Shown: positions 17,582 to 25,004 of the stretch, in pieces
Layout of the letters: every line of letters begins with the position of its first letter
How positions within the stretch are numbered: the first letter of the stretch is position 1
Assembly (NCBI RefSeq): GCF_025403405.1
Contig: NZ_JANEZT010000003.1
Location: 1 to 46,301 of the forward strand
Origin: Frankia tisae
GTDB taxonomy: Bacteria; Actinomycetota; Actinomycetes; Frankiales; Frankiaceae
Length of the DNA stretch: 46,301 nucleotides
Reading direction: 5' to 3'
Translations under genes and position numbers: made by a program
Notes under the pieces: model-generated
What the model was told of the DNA's origin: nothing
Database searches by the model: none
Seen by the model: only the letters and a program-made list of their open reading frames with translations

Positions 17582-17592
17582 CAGGGGGGCAG

Positions 17593-18672
17593 ATGTACTT
17601 CTCCGCGAACTACGGTGAGGCACGAGAGCGTTTTCTCGCTGCGGCCCGCGATCGTGGCGCGCACCTCGAGTCGTTCCCCCTCGGGGAGCTGCGGGGGGCT
17701 CGGGACGAGCTGCTGAGCACGGACGTGGCCCGGATCGGCGCGAGCCGCGGGCCCTCCGTGCTCGTCCTGGTCAGCGGCACCCATGGCGCGGAGGGATTCG
17801 CCGGGTCGGCCTGTCAGCTTCGGGCCTTGCACGAGGCCGCGTGGACGGGCCTGCCGGTCGTCCTGGTGCACGCGCTCAACCCGTTCGGCTTCTCCCATCG
17901 TCGCCGGGTGAACGAGGACAACATCGACGTCAACCGCAACTTCGTCGACCACGCCGCCGTGCCGCCCGACGGCGGCTACGGCATGCTGCACTCCGCGTTG
18001 CTGCCCACAGACTGGGACGGTCCCGGGCACGCCGAGGCCGACGCCCTGCTCCTCGCGCATGCCGGCCGGCTCGGGGTGCGCGAGGTGCAGCAGATCGTCA
18101 CCTCCGGCCAGTACACCCATCCGGACGGGTTGTTCTACGGCGGTTCGGCGCCGAGCTGGTCCCACGAGACCTGGCACACGATCATCCGCGAGTACCTGAC
18201 GGGATACGAGCGGGTCGCATATGTCGACCTGCATACGGGGCTCGGCGAGCGGGCCGCTGCCGAGCCGATCTTCCGCGGTGGCCTGGACCCGGGCGCGCCG
18301 CGGCGGGCCCGAGCCTGGTACGGGGACGCGTTGACGAACTCCGAGGAGGGCACGTCGAGCTCGACGCCGATCGGCGGCAACTCCGCCCGAGCCCTGCTCC
18401 AGGACCTCGGTAAGGCGGAGATCACGGCCATCACCTGCGAGTTCGGCACCCAGGACGGGCTGACCGTGCTGCGCGCGCTGCAGGCGGACAACTGGCTCTG
18501 GCAGCAGCGTGAGCCGGTGGACGCCGAGCGGGTCGCCCGGATCGGGCAGCTCATGCGGGAGGCCTTCGACCCGCCGGACGAGCAGTGGCGCGCCGACGTG
18601 CTCGATCGAGGGACCGCCGTGATCGGCCAGGCCGCCGCCGGGGTGCTCGCCGAGTCGATCGGGACGGGCTGA
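17593..18672 (+). CDS. DUF2817 / M14-type zinc carboxypeptidase-like protein
   Basis: A 359-aa cytoplasmic protein of the DUF2817 family, related in fold to M14 carboxypeptidases and succinylglutamate-desuccinylase-type amidohydrolases. The zinc site is seen in SGTHGAEGFAG (HxxE) and in YVDLHTGLG (His). NEDNIDVNRNF is the conserved substrate-binding block, and CEFGTQDG carries a likely catalytic Glu. It probably removes an acyl or amino acid group from a small peptide or conjugate; the substrate is unknown. ATG 17593 follows AGGGGGGCAG. It is convergent with the aspartate-kinase-like gene. Confidence 0.88.
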   Translation: MYFSANYGEARERFLAAARDRGAHLESFPLGELRGARDELLSTDVARIGASRGPSVLVLVSGTHGAEGFAGSACQLRALHEAAWTGLPVVLVHALNPFGFSHRRRVNEDNIDVNRNFVDHAAVPPDGGYGMLHSALLPTDWDGPGHAEADALLLAHAGRLGVREVQQIVTSGQYTHPDGLFYGGSAPSWSHETWHTIIREYLTGYERVAYVDLHTGLGERAAAEPIFRGGLDPGAPRRARAWYGDALTNSEEGTSSSTPIGGNSARALLQDLGKAEITAITCEFGTQDGLTVLRALQADNWLWQQREPVDAERVARIGQLMREAFDPPDEQWRADVLDRGTAVIGQAAAGVLAESIGTG

Positions 18673-18711
18673 GGTAAAGACCGGCCCCCGCCCTGGTTCG
18701 GCTTACTTGCC

Positions 18712-19893
18712 TTAAGCGGGTACGACCAGGTCGTGTTCGGCACGGGCCACGGCGGGTGCCTCGGCGGCGGGAACGAGGCGATGATGGAGCCGCCCGTCCG
18801 GGAACAGTGTGGTGACCAGGCGGAGGTCCGCCCGGTGCCGCAGTCCCCGGGGGCGCAGATCGCGCGCCGCGTCGGCGAGCACCAGATAGGCGACGGGGCC
18901 GCCGGCCGACTCCATGACGGCGCCGGTTGCCGCGATGTCGCCGGTTTCCGGGACGGCGGCAGTGTCCGGGACGGCGCCGGTTTCCGGGACGGCGACGGCG
19001 TCCGAGCCGAGCTCGGCCAACTCCGCCTGCGTCGCCTGAACAAGGTTCGGCTCGCCGGCCCAGACCGTGCCCGTGCCGTGCACCAGGACCGCGGCGGCGC
19101 TGGTCTGGGCGGCGCGGACGACCGAGTAGAGCCGACCGTCGGGCAGCAGGGAGCGGCAGCGGATCTCCACGCCGTGCCGGCGGGCCCAGTCGACGGCCGA
19201 GTGGTGGAGAACCTTCGCGCCGTGCCGCGACATCGTCATCATCGTGTCGTAGTCGATGGTGGCCAGCGTGCGCGCACTCGGCACGAGACGCGGATCGGCG
19301 GTGCAGATTCCCGGCGAGTCGGAGAAGATCTCGCAGGCGGGAGCGCCGATGGCGATCGCGGCCGCGATCGCGGACAGGTCCGAGCTGTTGCGGCCCATCA
19401 TGACCGGCCGCCCGTCGTCGCCGACGGCCTGCCCGCCGGGGACGACGAGCACCGTCCCGGCGGGGTCGATGCGGCTGGCGAGCGCGGTGGGGTCGAGCGA
19501 ACGCAGCTCGGCGTGGTGGGGATCGCCGGCACCGAGGAAGCCGGTGTCGGCCGCGGTCAACGGGACCGCGGCGAGCCCGGCGTCGCGCAGGGCGGAGGTC
19601 ATCAGTGCCACGTTGACGGTCTCGCCGGTCATGAGCGCGGCGGCGAGCAGGTCCCGGTCGGGCTCGGGGCTGACCGCGCGCAGCGCCCGGCCGAGCCGGT
19701 CGGTCTCGCCGGCCACCGCGCTGACCACGACGACGGCCCGGCCCGGGGCGTCCGCCGCACCGGTCGAGGGCTCGGAGCTGTCGGCGTGCAGACGGGCGGC
19801 GACGTGGCGGGCGATGAGGTGATGGGCGCCCGGCGCGGCGAACGCCGCCCCGCCGAACTTCAGGACGACGACGTCCCCCGGGCCGGTCACCAC
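18712..19893 (-). CDS. Aspartate-kinase-like protein lacking ACT domains
   Basis: A 393-aa amino acid kinase. The kinase fold is clear: VVLKFGGAAF at the start (KFGG motif), VSAVAGETDRLGR, MTGETVNVALM, GGQAVGDDGRPVMMGRNSSD, FSDSPGICTADPRLVP and RHGAKVLHHSAVDWA. GRNSSD and KFGGAA differ slightly from the usual GRGGSD and KFGGTS. After about residue 265 the paired ACT domains that bind lysine or threonine are absent. A low-complexity repeat (VAVPETGAVPDTAAVPETG) and an unrelated tail replace them. It may be a feedback-free enzyme supplying aspartyl phosphate to the neighbouring dehydrogenase. The start is one of two adjacent GTG codons at 19893/19890; it follows asd by 28 nt. Confidence 0.85.
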   Translation of the reverse strand: MVTGPGDVVVLKFGGAAFAAPGAHHLIARHVAARLHADSSEPSTGAADAPGRAVVVVSAVAGETDRLGRALRAVSPEPDRDLLAAALMTGETVNVALMTSALRDAGLAAVPLTAADTGFLGAGDPHHAELRSLDPTALASRIDPAGTVLVVPGGQAVGDDGRPVMMGRNSSDLSAIAAAIAIGAPACEIFSDSPGICTADPRLVPSARTLATIDYDTMMTMSRHGAKVLHHSAVDWARRHGVEIRCRSLLPDGRLYSVVRAAQTSAAAVLVHGTGTVWAGEPNLVQATQAELAELGSDAVAVPETGAVPDTAAVPETGDIAATGAVMESAGGPVAYLVLADAARDLRPRGLRHRADLRLVTTLFPDGRLHHRLVPAAEAPAVARAEHDLVVPA

Positions 19894-19921
19894 GATCTCG
19901 GCGTCGAGGGCGTCGAGGGCG

Positions 19922-20968
19922 TCACAGCCATGACATCTCGGCGGCCAGGCCCACGATCTGCAGGGCGTTGAGGGCCGCACCGACGGTGAGATTGTCGGCG
20001 ACGACCCACAGCCACAGGGCGCACGGGTCGTCGACGTCGGCCCGCACCCGCCCGACGTGGACGAGCCGGCGCTCGGTCGGCGACGAGCAGACCGGCTGCG
20101 GCATCGGGTAGCCATCCGCCGGGTCGTTGCCGTAGACCCGCAGGTCCGGGGCGGCTCGCAGCGCGGCGAGGGCGTCGTCGGGGGTGACGGGGGCGGTGAA
20201 GCTGACGTGCACCGCCTCCGAGTGGCCGTTGACCACGGGAACCCGCACCGCGGTCGCCGCGACCCGCAGCCCCGGCATGTCCATGATCTTGCGGGGTTCG
20301 CGACGTAGCTTGCGTTCCTCGTGGGAGTGCCCGTCGGCGTCGCGCAGGCCGATCTCGGGGATCAGGTTGAACGCCAGCGGCTGGCCGAACTTCCCGGGCC
20401 GGGCGTCGGCGGGATCGGCGCCGTCGAGCAGTGCCCGGGTGGTGCCGGCGAGCTCCTCCAGTCCCCGCAGGCCGCCGCCGGAGGCCGACTGGTAGCTGGA
20501 CACGATCACTCGGTCGAGCTCGCCGAGGGCGCGCAGGGGATGCAGGGCCCGCACGAGCTGGATCGTCGAGCAGTTCGGGTTGGCCACGATGCCGCGGGCC
20601 GGGCGCGAGCGCAGCGTCTGCGGGTTGACCTGGGGGACGACGAGCGGGACGTCGTCGTCCATCCGGAACGCGGAGCTGTTGTCGACGACGAGCGCGCCCG
20701 CGGCGGCGACCACCGGCGCCCACTGCGTGCTGATCGGGGCGCCCGCGCTGAACACCGCGACGTCCACCCCCGCGGGATCGAAGTCCGCCAGCGCGACGAC
20801 CGGCTCGACCTTCAGTTCCAGTCCCAGCTCGGCACCGAGATCGCGGCCCGCCGAGCCCCCCGACGCGACGGGAACGACCCGGCCCACGTCGGGCAGCAGT
20901 CCCGCCTCGAGCAGGGCCAGGCATTCCCGGCCGACGACCCCGGTCGCGCCGATGACGGCGATGTCCAC
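19922..20968 (-). CDS. asd: Aspartate-semialdehyde dehydrogenase
   Basis: A 348-aa NADPH-dependent enzyme reducing aspartyl-4-phosphate to aspartate-4-semialdehyde. The Rossmann motif IGATGVVGRECLALL opens the protein, the catalytic Cys is in NPNCSTIQL, and the substrate region VPVVNGHSEAVHVSF and C-terminal DNLTVGAALNALQ are family features. The start is GTG 20968 with a GGAAGGGG site. It sits at the end of a one-strand run with an oxidase, an SDR and the peptide gene, so this copy may serve a dedicated product rather than lysine and threonine supply. Whether the genome has another asd cannot be seen here. Confidence 0.94.
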   Translation of the reverse strand: MDIAVIGATGVVGRECLALLEAGLLPDVGRVVPVASGGSAGRDLGAELGLELKVEPVVALADFDPAGVDVAVFSAGAPISTQWAPVVAAAGALVVDNSSAFRMDDDVPLVVPQVNPQTLRSRPARGIVANPNCSTIQLVRALHPLRALGELDRVIVSSYQSASGGGLRGLEELAGTTRALLDGADPADARPGKFGQPLAFNLIPEIGLRDADGHSHEERKLRREPRKIMDMPGLRVAATAVRVPVVNGHSEAVHVSFTAPVTPDDALAALRAAPDLRVYGNDPADGYPMPQPVCSSPTERRLVHVGRVRADVDDPCALWLWVVADNLTVGAALNALQIVGLAAEMSWL

Positions 20969-21040
20969 TGCGCTTGTCCCCTTCCACCATGTTCCTGGTC
21001 CGCTGACCTGCTGGTCCGTCGACCTGCTGTCGTCGCGGGG

Positions 21041-21832
21041 TCAGCTGGAGCTGACGGTGTTCTCGTCCGCGAACTGCGCGTCGAGGTCCACCCAGCCGCC
21101 GTCGACGAACAGGACCTCGCCGTTGACGTAGGTGGCGGCGTCGGAGGCGAGGAAGACCGCGGGACCGGCGATTTCGGCGGGTCGGGCCCAGCGGCCGAGG
21201 GCGACCTTGTCGGCGTAGGCGCCGGCCCAGGCGGCGCTGGCGCGGATCGGCACCGTCAGCGCGGTCTCGACGGGGCCGGGGGCGATCGCGTTGACGCGGA
21301 CCCCGAACGGCCCGAGCTCGGCGGCCAGCACCCGGACCATCTGCGCCAGTGCCGCCTTCGTGCCCGCGTAGATCACCTGGCCGGGTTCGACCGCGCGGCT
21401 GCTGATCGACGAGATGACGATGATGCTTCCGCCGCCCTGCTTCGCCATGATCCGGCCGGCGCCGCGCAGGACGTGGAAGCTGCCGCGCAGGTTGACGTCG
21501 GTGACCGCGGTGTAGTCGTCGTCGGTGTAGTCGACCAGCGGCTTGCGGATGTTGATGCCGGGGGTGCCGACGGCGATGTCGAGGCGGCCCCGGTCCGCGA
21601 CCACGCGGGCGAACAGGTCGTCCACCTCGGCGGAGACGCGCACGTCGACGGTGGACGCCTTCGCGGTGCCACCGGCGGCGACGATGGTCGCCACCGTCTC
21701 CTCGACGCCGGTGGTGTCGACGTCAGCACATTCGACGACGGCGCCCTGTTCGGCCAGGGCGATCGCGATGGCCTGTCCGATGCCCGACGCCGCGCCGACG
21801 ACCGCCGCGACCCTGTCTGTCAGTTCCAGCAT
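21041..21832 (-). CDS. Short-chain dehydrogenase/reductase
   Basis: A 263-aa classical SDR. The cofactor motif is VGAASGIGQ (TGxxxGxG type), Asp in ADVDTTG suggests NAD(H) preference, and the catalytic residues are Ser in VISSISS with Y-x3-K in VIYAGTKAALAQ. The C-terminus has FLASDAATYVNGEVLFVDGGW. It likely oxidises or reduces a hydroxyl or carbonyl in the product of the surrounding locus; the substrate is unknown. Spaced 72 nt before asd and 66 nt after its upstream neighbour. Confidence 0.93.
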   Translation of the reverse strand: MLELTDRVAAVVGAASGIGQAIAIALAEQGAVVECADVDTTGVEETVATIVAAGGTAKASTVDVRVSAEVDDLFARVVADRGRLDIAVGTPGINIRKPLVDYTDDDYTAVTDVNLRGSFHVLRGAGRIMAKQGGGSIIVISSISSRAVEPGQVIYAGTKAALAQMVRVLAAELGPFGVRVNAIAPGPVETALTVPIRASAAWAGAYADKVALGRWARPAEIAGPAVFLASDAATYVNGEVLFVDGGWVDLDAQFADENTVSSS

Positions 21833-21898
21833 CTCCAGCTCCCGAAGCCTCGGTCTACGTGGTGGGTCCGCCGTGATCGGCGGGTGGGGGGTCGCCCG

Positions 21899-22705
21899 TC
21901 AGGGGGACGGCGTGGCTGCTGCCGGCGCCGACCCCGCCGCGCGGCGCAGGAAGTTCTCGACGATCGCGTCCACCGTCGCGGTCTCACGGATGTGCACGGC
22001 GCAGAGGATGCGGTCGCCGGGAACGGTGTGCCGCTCGAAGTGCTCGTTGACCGCCGCGTCGTCGCAGCGCGGACGGCTGAGGTAGAGCCCGCGCGGGACG
22101 CCGATCCCGGCGAGGCGGCCGCTGTCGGGATCGAACGGTGCCGCCGGGGCGAGCGTCGCCGCGATCTCGCCGGCCAACCGGGTCACGTCGGGGTCCTGGC
22201 CGCCCGGCCCGACCTCCGGGTACATCACGGCGCCGGGCAGCCGGCCGTAGGCCCGCATGGCGCAGTACGCGACCGGGTTGTAGGTGCGCAGCGCGGACAG
22301 TACCGGGAAGCCGCCGGTGACGACGGCGTCCTCGAGCAGCGCCAGCCAGCTCGTGCTGAACACCGGTCCGCGACGCAGCCGGGCGCTGACGAACTGCACG
22401 CCGATGTGGAGGAACCGCCGGCCGGCCGCGGTCGCCATCCAGCTCGCCCCCAGCACGGACACCGGCTGCCCGCTGGCCCGGTCGACGTTGACGACGAGAT
22501 GTTCGGCCTCGCGCAGCAGGCCGGGACGGGCGGCGAACAGCTCCGCCATCCGCAGGTCGGGCAGGGCCGCGACGAGCCCCTCCTGCAGCCAGCGGTCCTC
22601 CGCCGAGCCGAGCTCGCAGTCCTGGGAGAATCGGACGACTGCGTAGGGCTGCGAGGCCTCGGCTGCGGCGGCCGACGCGGCCGGCGGCGACGACATGGAC
22701 ATCAT
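21899..22705 (-). CDS. Unknown protein, possibly GNAT-like
   Basis: A 268-aa protein I do not recognise. There is no signal peptide or membrane helix. The central part (HLVVNVDRASGQPVSVLGAS, GRRFLHIGVQFV, then FPVLSALRTYNPVAYCAMR) has the rhythm of a GNAT-type acyltransferase: strands flanking a helix and an RT-x-NP-x-x-Y segment. No clear acetyl-CoA loop is visible. The C-terminal 25 residues are Ala/Pro-rich. Lying 40 nt after the diiron-oxidase gene and 66 nt before the SDR, it is probably part of the same pathway, perhaps as an acyl- or aminoacyl-transferase. Confidence 0.75.
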   Translation of the reverse strand: MMSMSSPPAASAAAAEASQPYAVVRFSQDCELGSAEDRWLQEGLVAALPDLRMAELFAARPGLLREAEHLVVNVDRASGQPVSVLGASWMATAAGRRFLHIGVQFVSARLRRGPVFSTSWLALLEDAVVTGGFPVLSALRTYNPVAYCAMRAYGRLPGAVMYPEVGPGGQDPDVTRLAGEIAATLAPAAPFDPDSGRLAGIGVPRGLYLSRPRCDDAAVNEHFERHTVPGDRILCAVHIRETATVDAIVENFLRRAAGSAPAAATPSP

Positions 22706-22745
22706 CTCCCCGTTCTGATGACCGTCGGTGCGGTGCCGGGATCGT

Positions 22746-23537
22746 TCAGGCGAACTTGGCCGCGACGCTGCCCGCGGCCTCGAACGCGCTGGTCGCCGGG
22801 GCCACCACCGCCTGGTAAAGCTCGATGAAGTAGGCCACCCACAGGTTCGCGACGGTCCGGATGTGCGCGAGCACCTTGGCCTCGTCGGCGGGCGAGGCCA
22901 CCAGCGAGGTGAGCACCCCCCAGACGAAGTCGGCGTGCTCGTCTTCGATGTCGGTGCCGACGTGGCGCCGGGCGCCGGCGAGTTTCTCCCGGCCGAGCTG
23001 CTCCTCCAGGTTCTTCACCCAGGACGGCTGGGTCTTCGTCGTCGTGTACTCGACGAAGTAGACGCTGCACAGCAGGGCCAGCGGGGTGCCCTCGAACTCC
23101 ATGCCGTACTGCAGGTAGCCGGTGAGCAGCTTGGTGGCCTGGAACGGCTCGGTGGCGTAGATCTCCGCCTTGGTCACGCCGACCTTCGCGAGGTCGCCGG
23201 CGAACCACTCGTCGTGGAGCATCTCGTCCTCGACGTAGTGGGCCCACGCCGCGCCGCGCACCGGGTCGCGCTTGGTGAAGTAGCCGATGGCCAGGGCGTC
23301 GATCGTGCGCTTGCGGCGCAGCCGGAGGATGGTCTCGACGTTGTGGCGCTTGTAGTACTCCAGGTTGATCTCTTCGCCGCGGGCCTGGTGGTCCGCGTAC
23401 GGGATCTCGTCGTAGAACTTCTTGATCATCGTGTCGAGCATGGTGTCGACCTGCGTGCGCAGGTCCGTCAGGTCAGCGGTGCGGGCGGCGGCGGCCGCCC
23501 TCGGGTCCCCGTACCAGGTGCGCGGGTCGTCGGTCAT
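22746..23537 (-). CDS. Haem-oxygenase-like diiron oxidase candidate
   Basis: A 263-aa all-helical protein of the TenA/PqqC/haem-oxygenase-like fold. Candidate metal ligands are the Glu and His in HYVEDEMLHDEW and the Asp/Glu and His in DIEDEHADFVW, plus an early Glu in QARGEEINLEYY. Members of this superfamily catalyse unusual N-oxygenation, desaturation or C-C cleavage of amino acid derivatives, often with diiron, while PqqC is cofactorless. Next to a short peptide gene and an aspartate-semialdehyde source, such chemistry on an amino acid or peptide is plausible. ATG 23537 has a GAAGGAG site. Confidence 0.82.
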   Translation of the reverse strand: MTDDPRTWYGDPRAAAAARTADLTDLRTQVDTMLDTMIKKFYDEIPYADHQARGEEINLEYYKRHNVETILRLRRKRTIDALAIGYFTKRDPVRGAAWAHYVEDEMLHDEWFAGDLAKVGVTKAEIYATEPFQATKLLTGYLQYGMEFEGTPLALLCSVYFVEYTTTKTQPSWVKNLEEQLGREKLAGARRHVGTDIEDEHADFVWGVLTSLVASPADEAKVLAHIRTVANLWVAYFIELYQAVVAPATSAFEAAGSVAAKFA

Positions 23538-23636
23538 CGGTGGGCTCCTTCGGCGGTGGGCGGTGTGCGGCCGGCTCGCCGAGGAATCGACGTGCCCGCG
23601 GCGGGCCGAGCCGTGGTGCTGCGCTGCCGCGGCCGG

Positions 23637-24710
23637 TCAGCAGCCGCAGGTCGGAGTGCGGCGCCGGCGCATCCGGCGCGGGGCGGGGCCGGCGAGCCGG
23701 GTCCCCGCCGGGTCGGACATGACCGTGTCGGCGCAGGTGAAGGTGAGCGCGTACCGGGTCGTCGGGGTCAACCCGAACCCGAGGTGGACGATCCCGTCGG
23801 CCGCGCCGTACATCTCGTTCATCCCGCAGTTCCCCGGCTGCTGGTCGAGCACGGGGTTGAGCCCGATGCCGAACTCCCACACGACCCGGTAGGCCTCGTC
23901 GGTGGCGAACAGCTCGTCCAGTGCGTCGACCGCGCGTTTGCCCGCGGCGTCCACCGCATGGCAGCCGGTGACCATGCCGTCGGCGAGGTCGAGCACCACC
24001 GTGGCGGTGCGCAGCACGTCCAGGTCGTCGAAGAGCCGGGCCTGCTCGGCGAGCACCGCGGGGTTGTCACCACGGTGCACGATGGGGGCGCCGCGCAGAG
24101 CGATCTGCCCGTCCAGCGCCAGCCGGCGGCTGGTGTCGAACCGGTAGAGGTCCGTGGGGACGGCGCTGGCCTCGCCGGACGGCGCGATCTGCTGTTCGCC
24201 GGCCGCGAGCGCGCCGGCCTGCTGGTTCCACTCGTAGTCGCCGGAGATGACGAAGCGGGCGGAGGCGTGCCCGGCGAGGTCCGCCAGCGTGACGTGGTCG
24301 GCCTCGCCGAGCGCGTCGAACAGCCGGTCCGCGCGGGACTCCAGCGCCACCGAGTCGGTCTGCTCCACCACCGTGAGGAAGTAGGCGACCTGGGAGTCGG
24401 TGACGGGCGTCGAGCCGCAGGGCATCACCGCGATCCGCCGGCCCGGCCCGACCGTCGTGGGGTCGGGGGAGACGAGGAAGCGGTCCGGGCAGACGACGAA
24501 CACGTCGGCGTCGGCGGGGATTCGCTGCGCGAGCAGGGCGTCGGTGAGGCTTTCCTCGGCGTCGAGGGTGCGGTGCACGACGCTGCGGTAGCGGCTGCTG
24601 GGCGCGAGGGTGAAGTCCGCGGCCCGGTCGGCCTGGGTCAGCAGGCAGAACGTGGAGTTCGGGCCGGCGAACTCCCGATGCAGGTCGGGACGCACGAGGA
24701 ACTGTGCCAT
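23637..24710 (-). CDS. M29-aminopeptidase-like protein A, ligand-depleted
   Basis: A 357-aa paralogue of protein B encoded at 25005-26096. Shared blocks are WNQQAG, GEQQIAPSGEASAVP (compare the M29 NxPxGE-x-x-x-xP motif) and VWEFGIGLNP. Aligned with B without gaps over the last 80 residues, it keeps Glu279, Glu299 and His309, but the H-x-D pair of B is A321/T323 (RYALTF). It has therefore probably lost part of the M29 dimetal site. The C-terminus is RRMRRRRTPTCGC, a basic tail with a CxC that could bind metal or a partner. It may be a non-hydrolytic partner or a repurposed enzyme. Start MAQFLVRP at 24710. Confidence 0.8.
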   Translation of the reverse strand: MAQFLVRPDLHREFAGPNSTFCLLTQADRAADFTLAPSSRYRSVVHRTLDAEESLTDALLAQRIPADADVFVVCPDRFLVSPDPTTVGPGRRIAVMPCGSTPVTDSQVAYFLTVVEQTDSVALESRADRLFDALGEADHVTLADLAGHASARFVISGDYEWNQQAGALAAGEQQIAPSGEASAVPTDLYRFDTSRRLALDGQIALRGAPIVHRGDNPAVLAEQARLFDDLDVLRTATVVLDLADGMVTGCHAVDAAGKRAVDALDELFATDEAYRVVWEFGIGLNPVLDQQPGNCGMNEMYGAADGIVHLGFGLTPTTRYALTFTCADTVMSDPAGTRLAGPAPRRMRRRRTPTCGC

Positions 24711-24816
24711 GGGGACCACCAGGGGGCGCGGCGCGAGAGGCTGGTTGGCGGGAGGACCGGGAGGACCGGGGCGGACCGGTGGCGGTGCGAACGCGGGCCG
24801 GGCGAGCGGCCCAGTC

Positions 24817-24850
24817 GGGGTGGGTCGGCCCGGTCCGGCCGACCCACCCC
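24817..24850 (-). terminator. 14-bp perfect hairpin after the peptide gene
   Basis: GGGGTGGGTCGGCC (24817-24830) and GGCCGACCCACCCC (24837-24850) form a perfect stem with a 6-nt loop. It begins 12 nt after the stop of the 23-residue peptide gene and lies before protein A. There is no T-tract on the - strand. Such hairpins can partially terminate or protect the 3' end of an abundant precursor mRNA relative to enzyme genes downstream. Confidence 0.7.
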
Positions 24851-24862
24851 TTCTCAACGGCA

Positions 24863-24934
24863 TTAGCCGAGGAGGGTGCCCAGGTAGCGGTCGTTCTTCT
24901 TCACCTGGATCTTCTTCTGCGCGACCTTCTCCAC
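24863..24934 (-). CDS. 23-residue peptide, candidate precursor or carrier
   Basis: A tiny gene read from GTG 24934 to TAA 24863. The peptide begins MEKVAQKKIQ, has a Lys-rich first half (six Lys in all) and ends RYLGTLLG. Upstream is AAGGAGGTGATC, a near-complete match to the 16S anti-Shine-Dalgarno, at 7-8 nt spacing; such a long match is rare and marks a strongly translated gene. It is flanked by two M29-like peptidase paralogues and followed by a strong hairpin. In size it is like PqqA and other minimal RiPP precursors, but no sequence match is claimed. It could be a modified precursor, a carrier peptide or a regulatory leader. A GTG nine bases earlier is in frame but sits inside the Shine-Dalgarno. 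Confidence 0.65.
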   Translation of the reverse strand: MEKVAQKKIQVKKNDRYLGTLLG

Positions 24935-25004
24935 AGTGATCACCTCCTTCCGTCAATCCGTTGGAATGCGGTGGACAGACGAGGGAGACCCTCGCCCGGA
25001 CCGA

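Noticed and set aside
20321-22828. Long + strand open frame opposite asd, SDR and neighbours
   Set aside because: Its translation is a low-complexity shadow of the - strand genes, which have clear catalytic motifs.
22728-24866. 712-codon + strand frame opposite the diiron-oxidase and M29-like A genes
   Set aside because: No domain or start signal; composition is typical of antisense reading in GC-rich DNA.
24941-24943. Earlier in-frame GTG for the 23-residue peptide
   Set aside because: This GTG lies within the AAGGAGGTGATC Shine-Dalgarno itself, leaving no room for ribosome binding; the GTG at 24934 has normal spacing.
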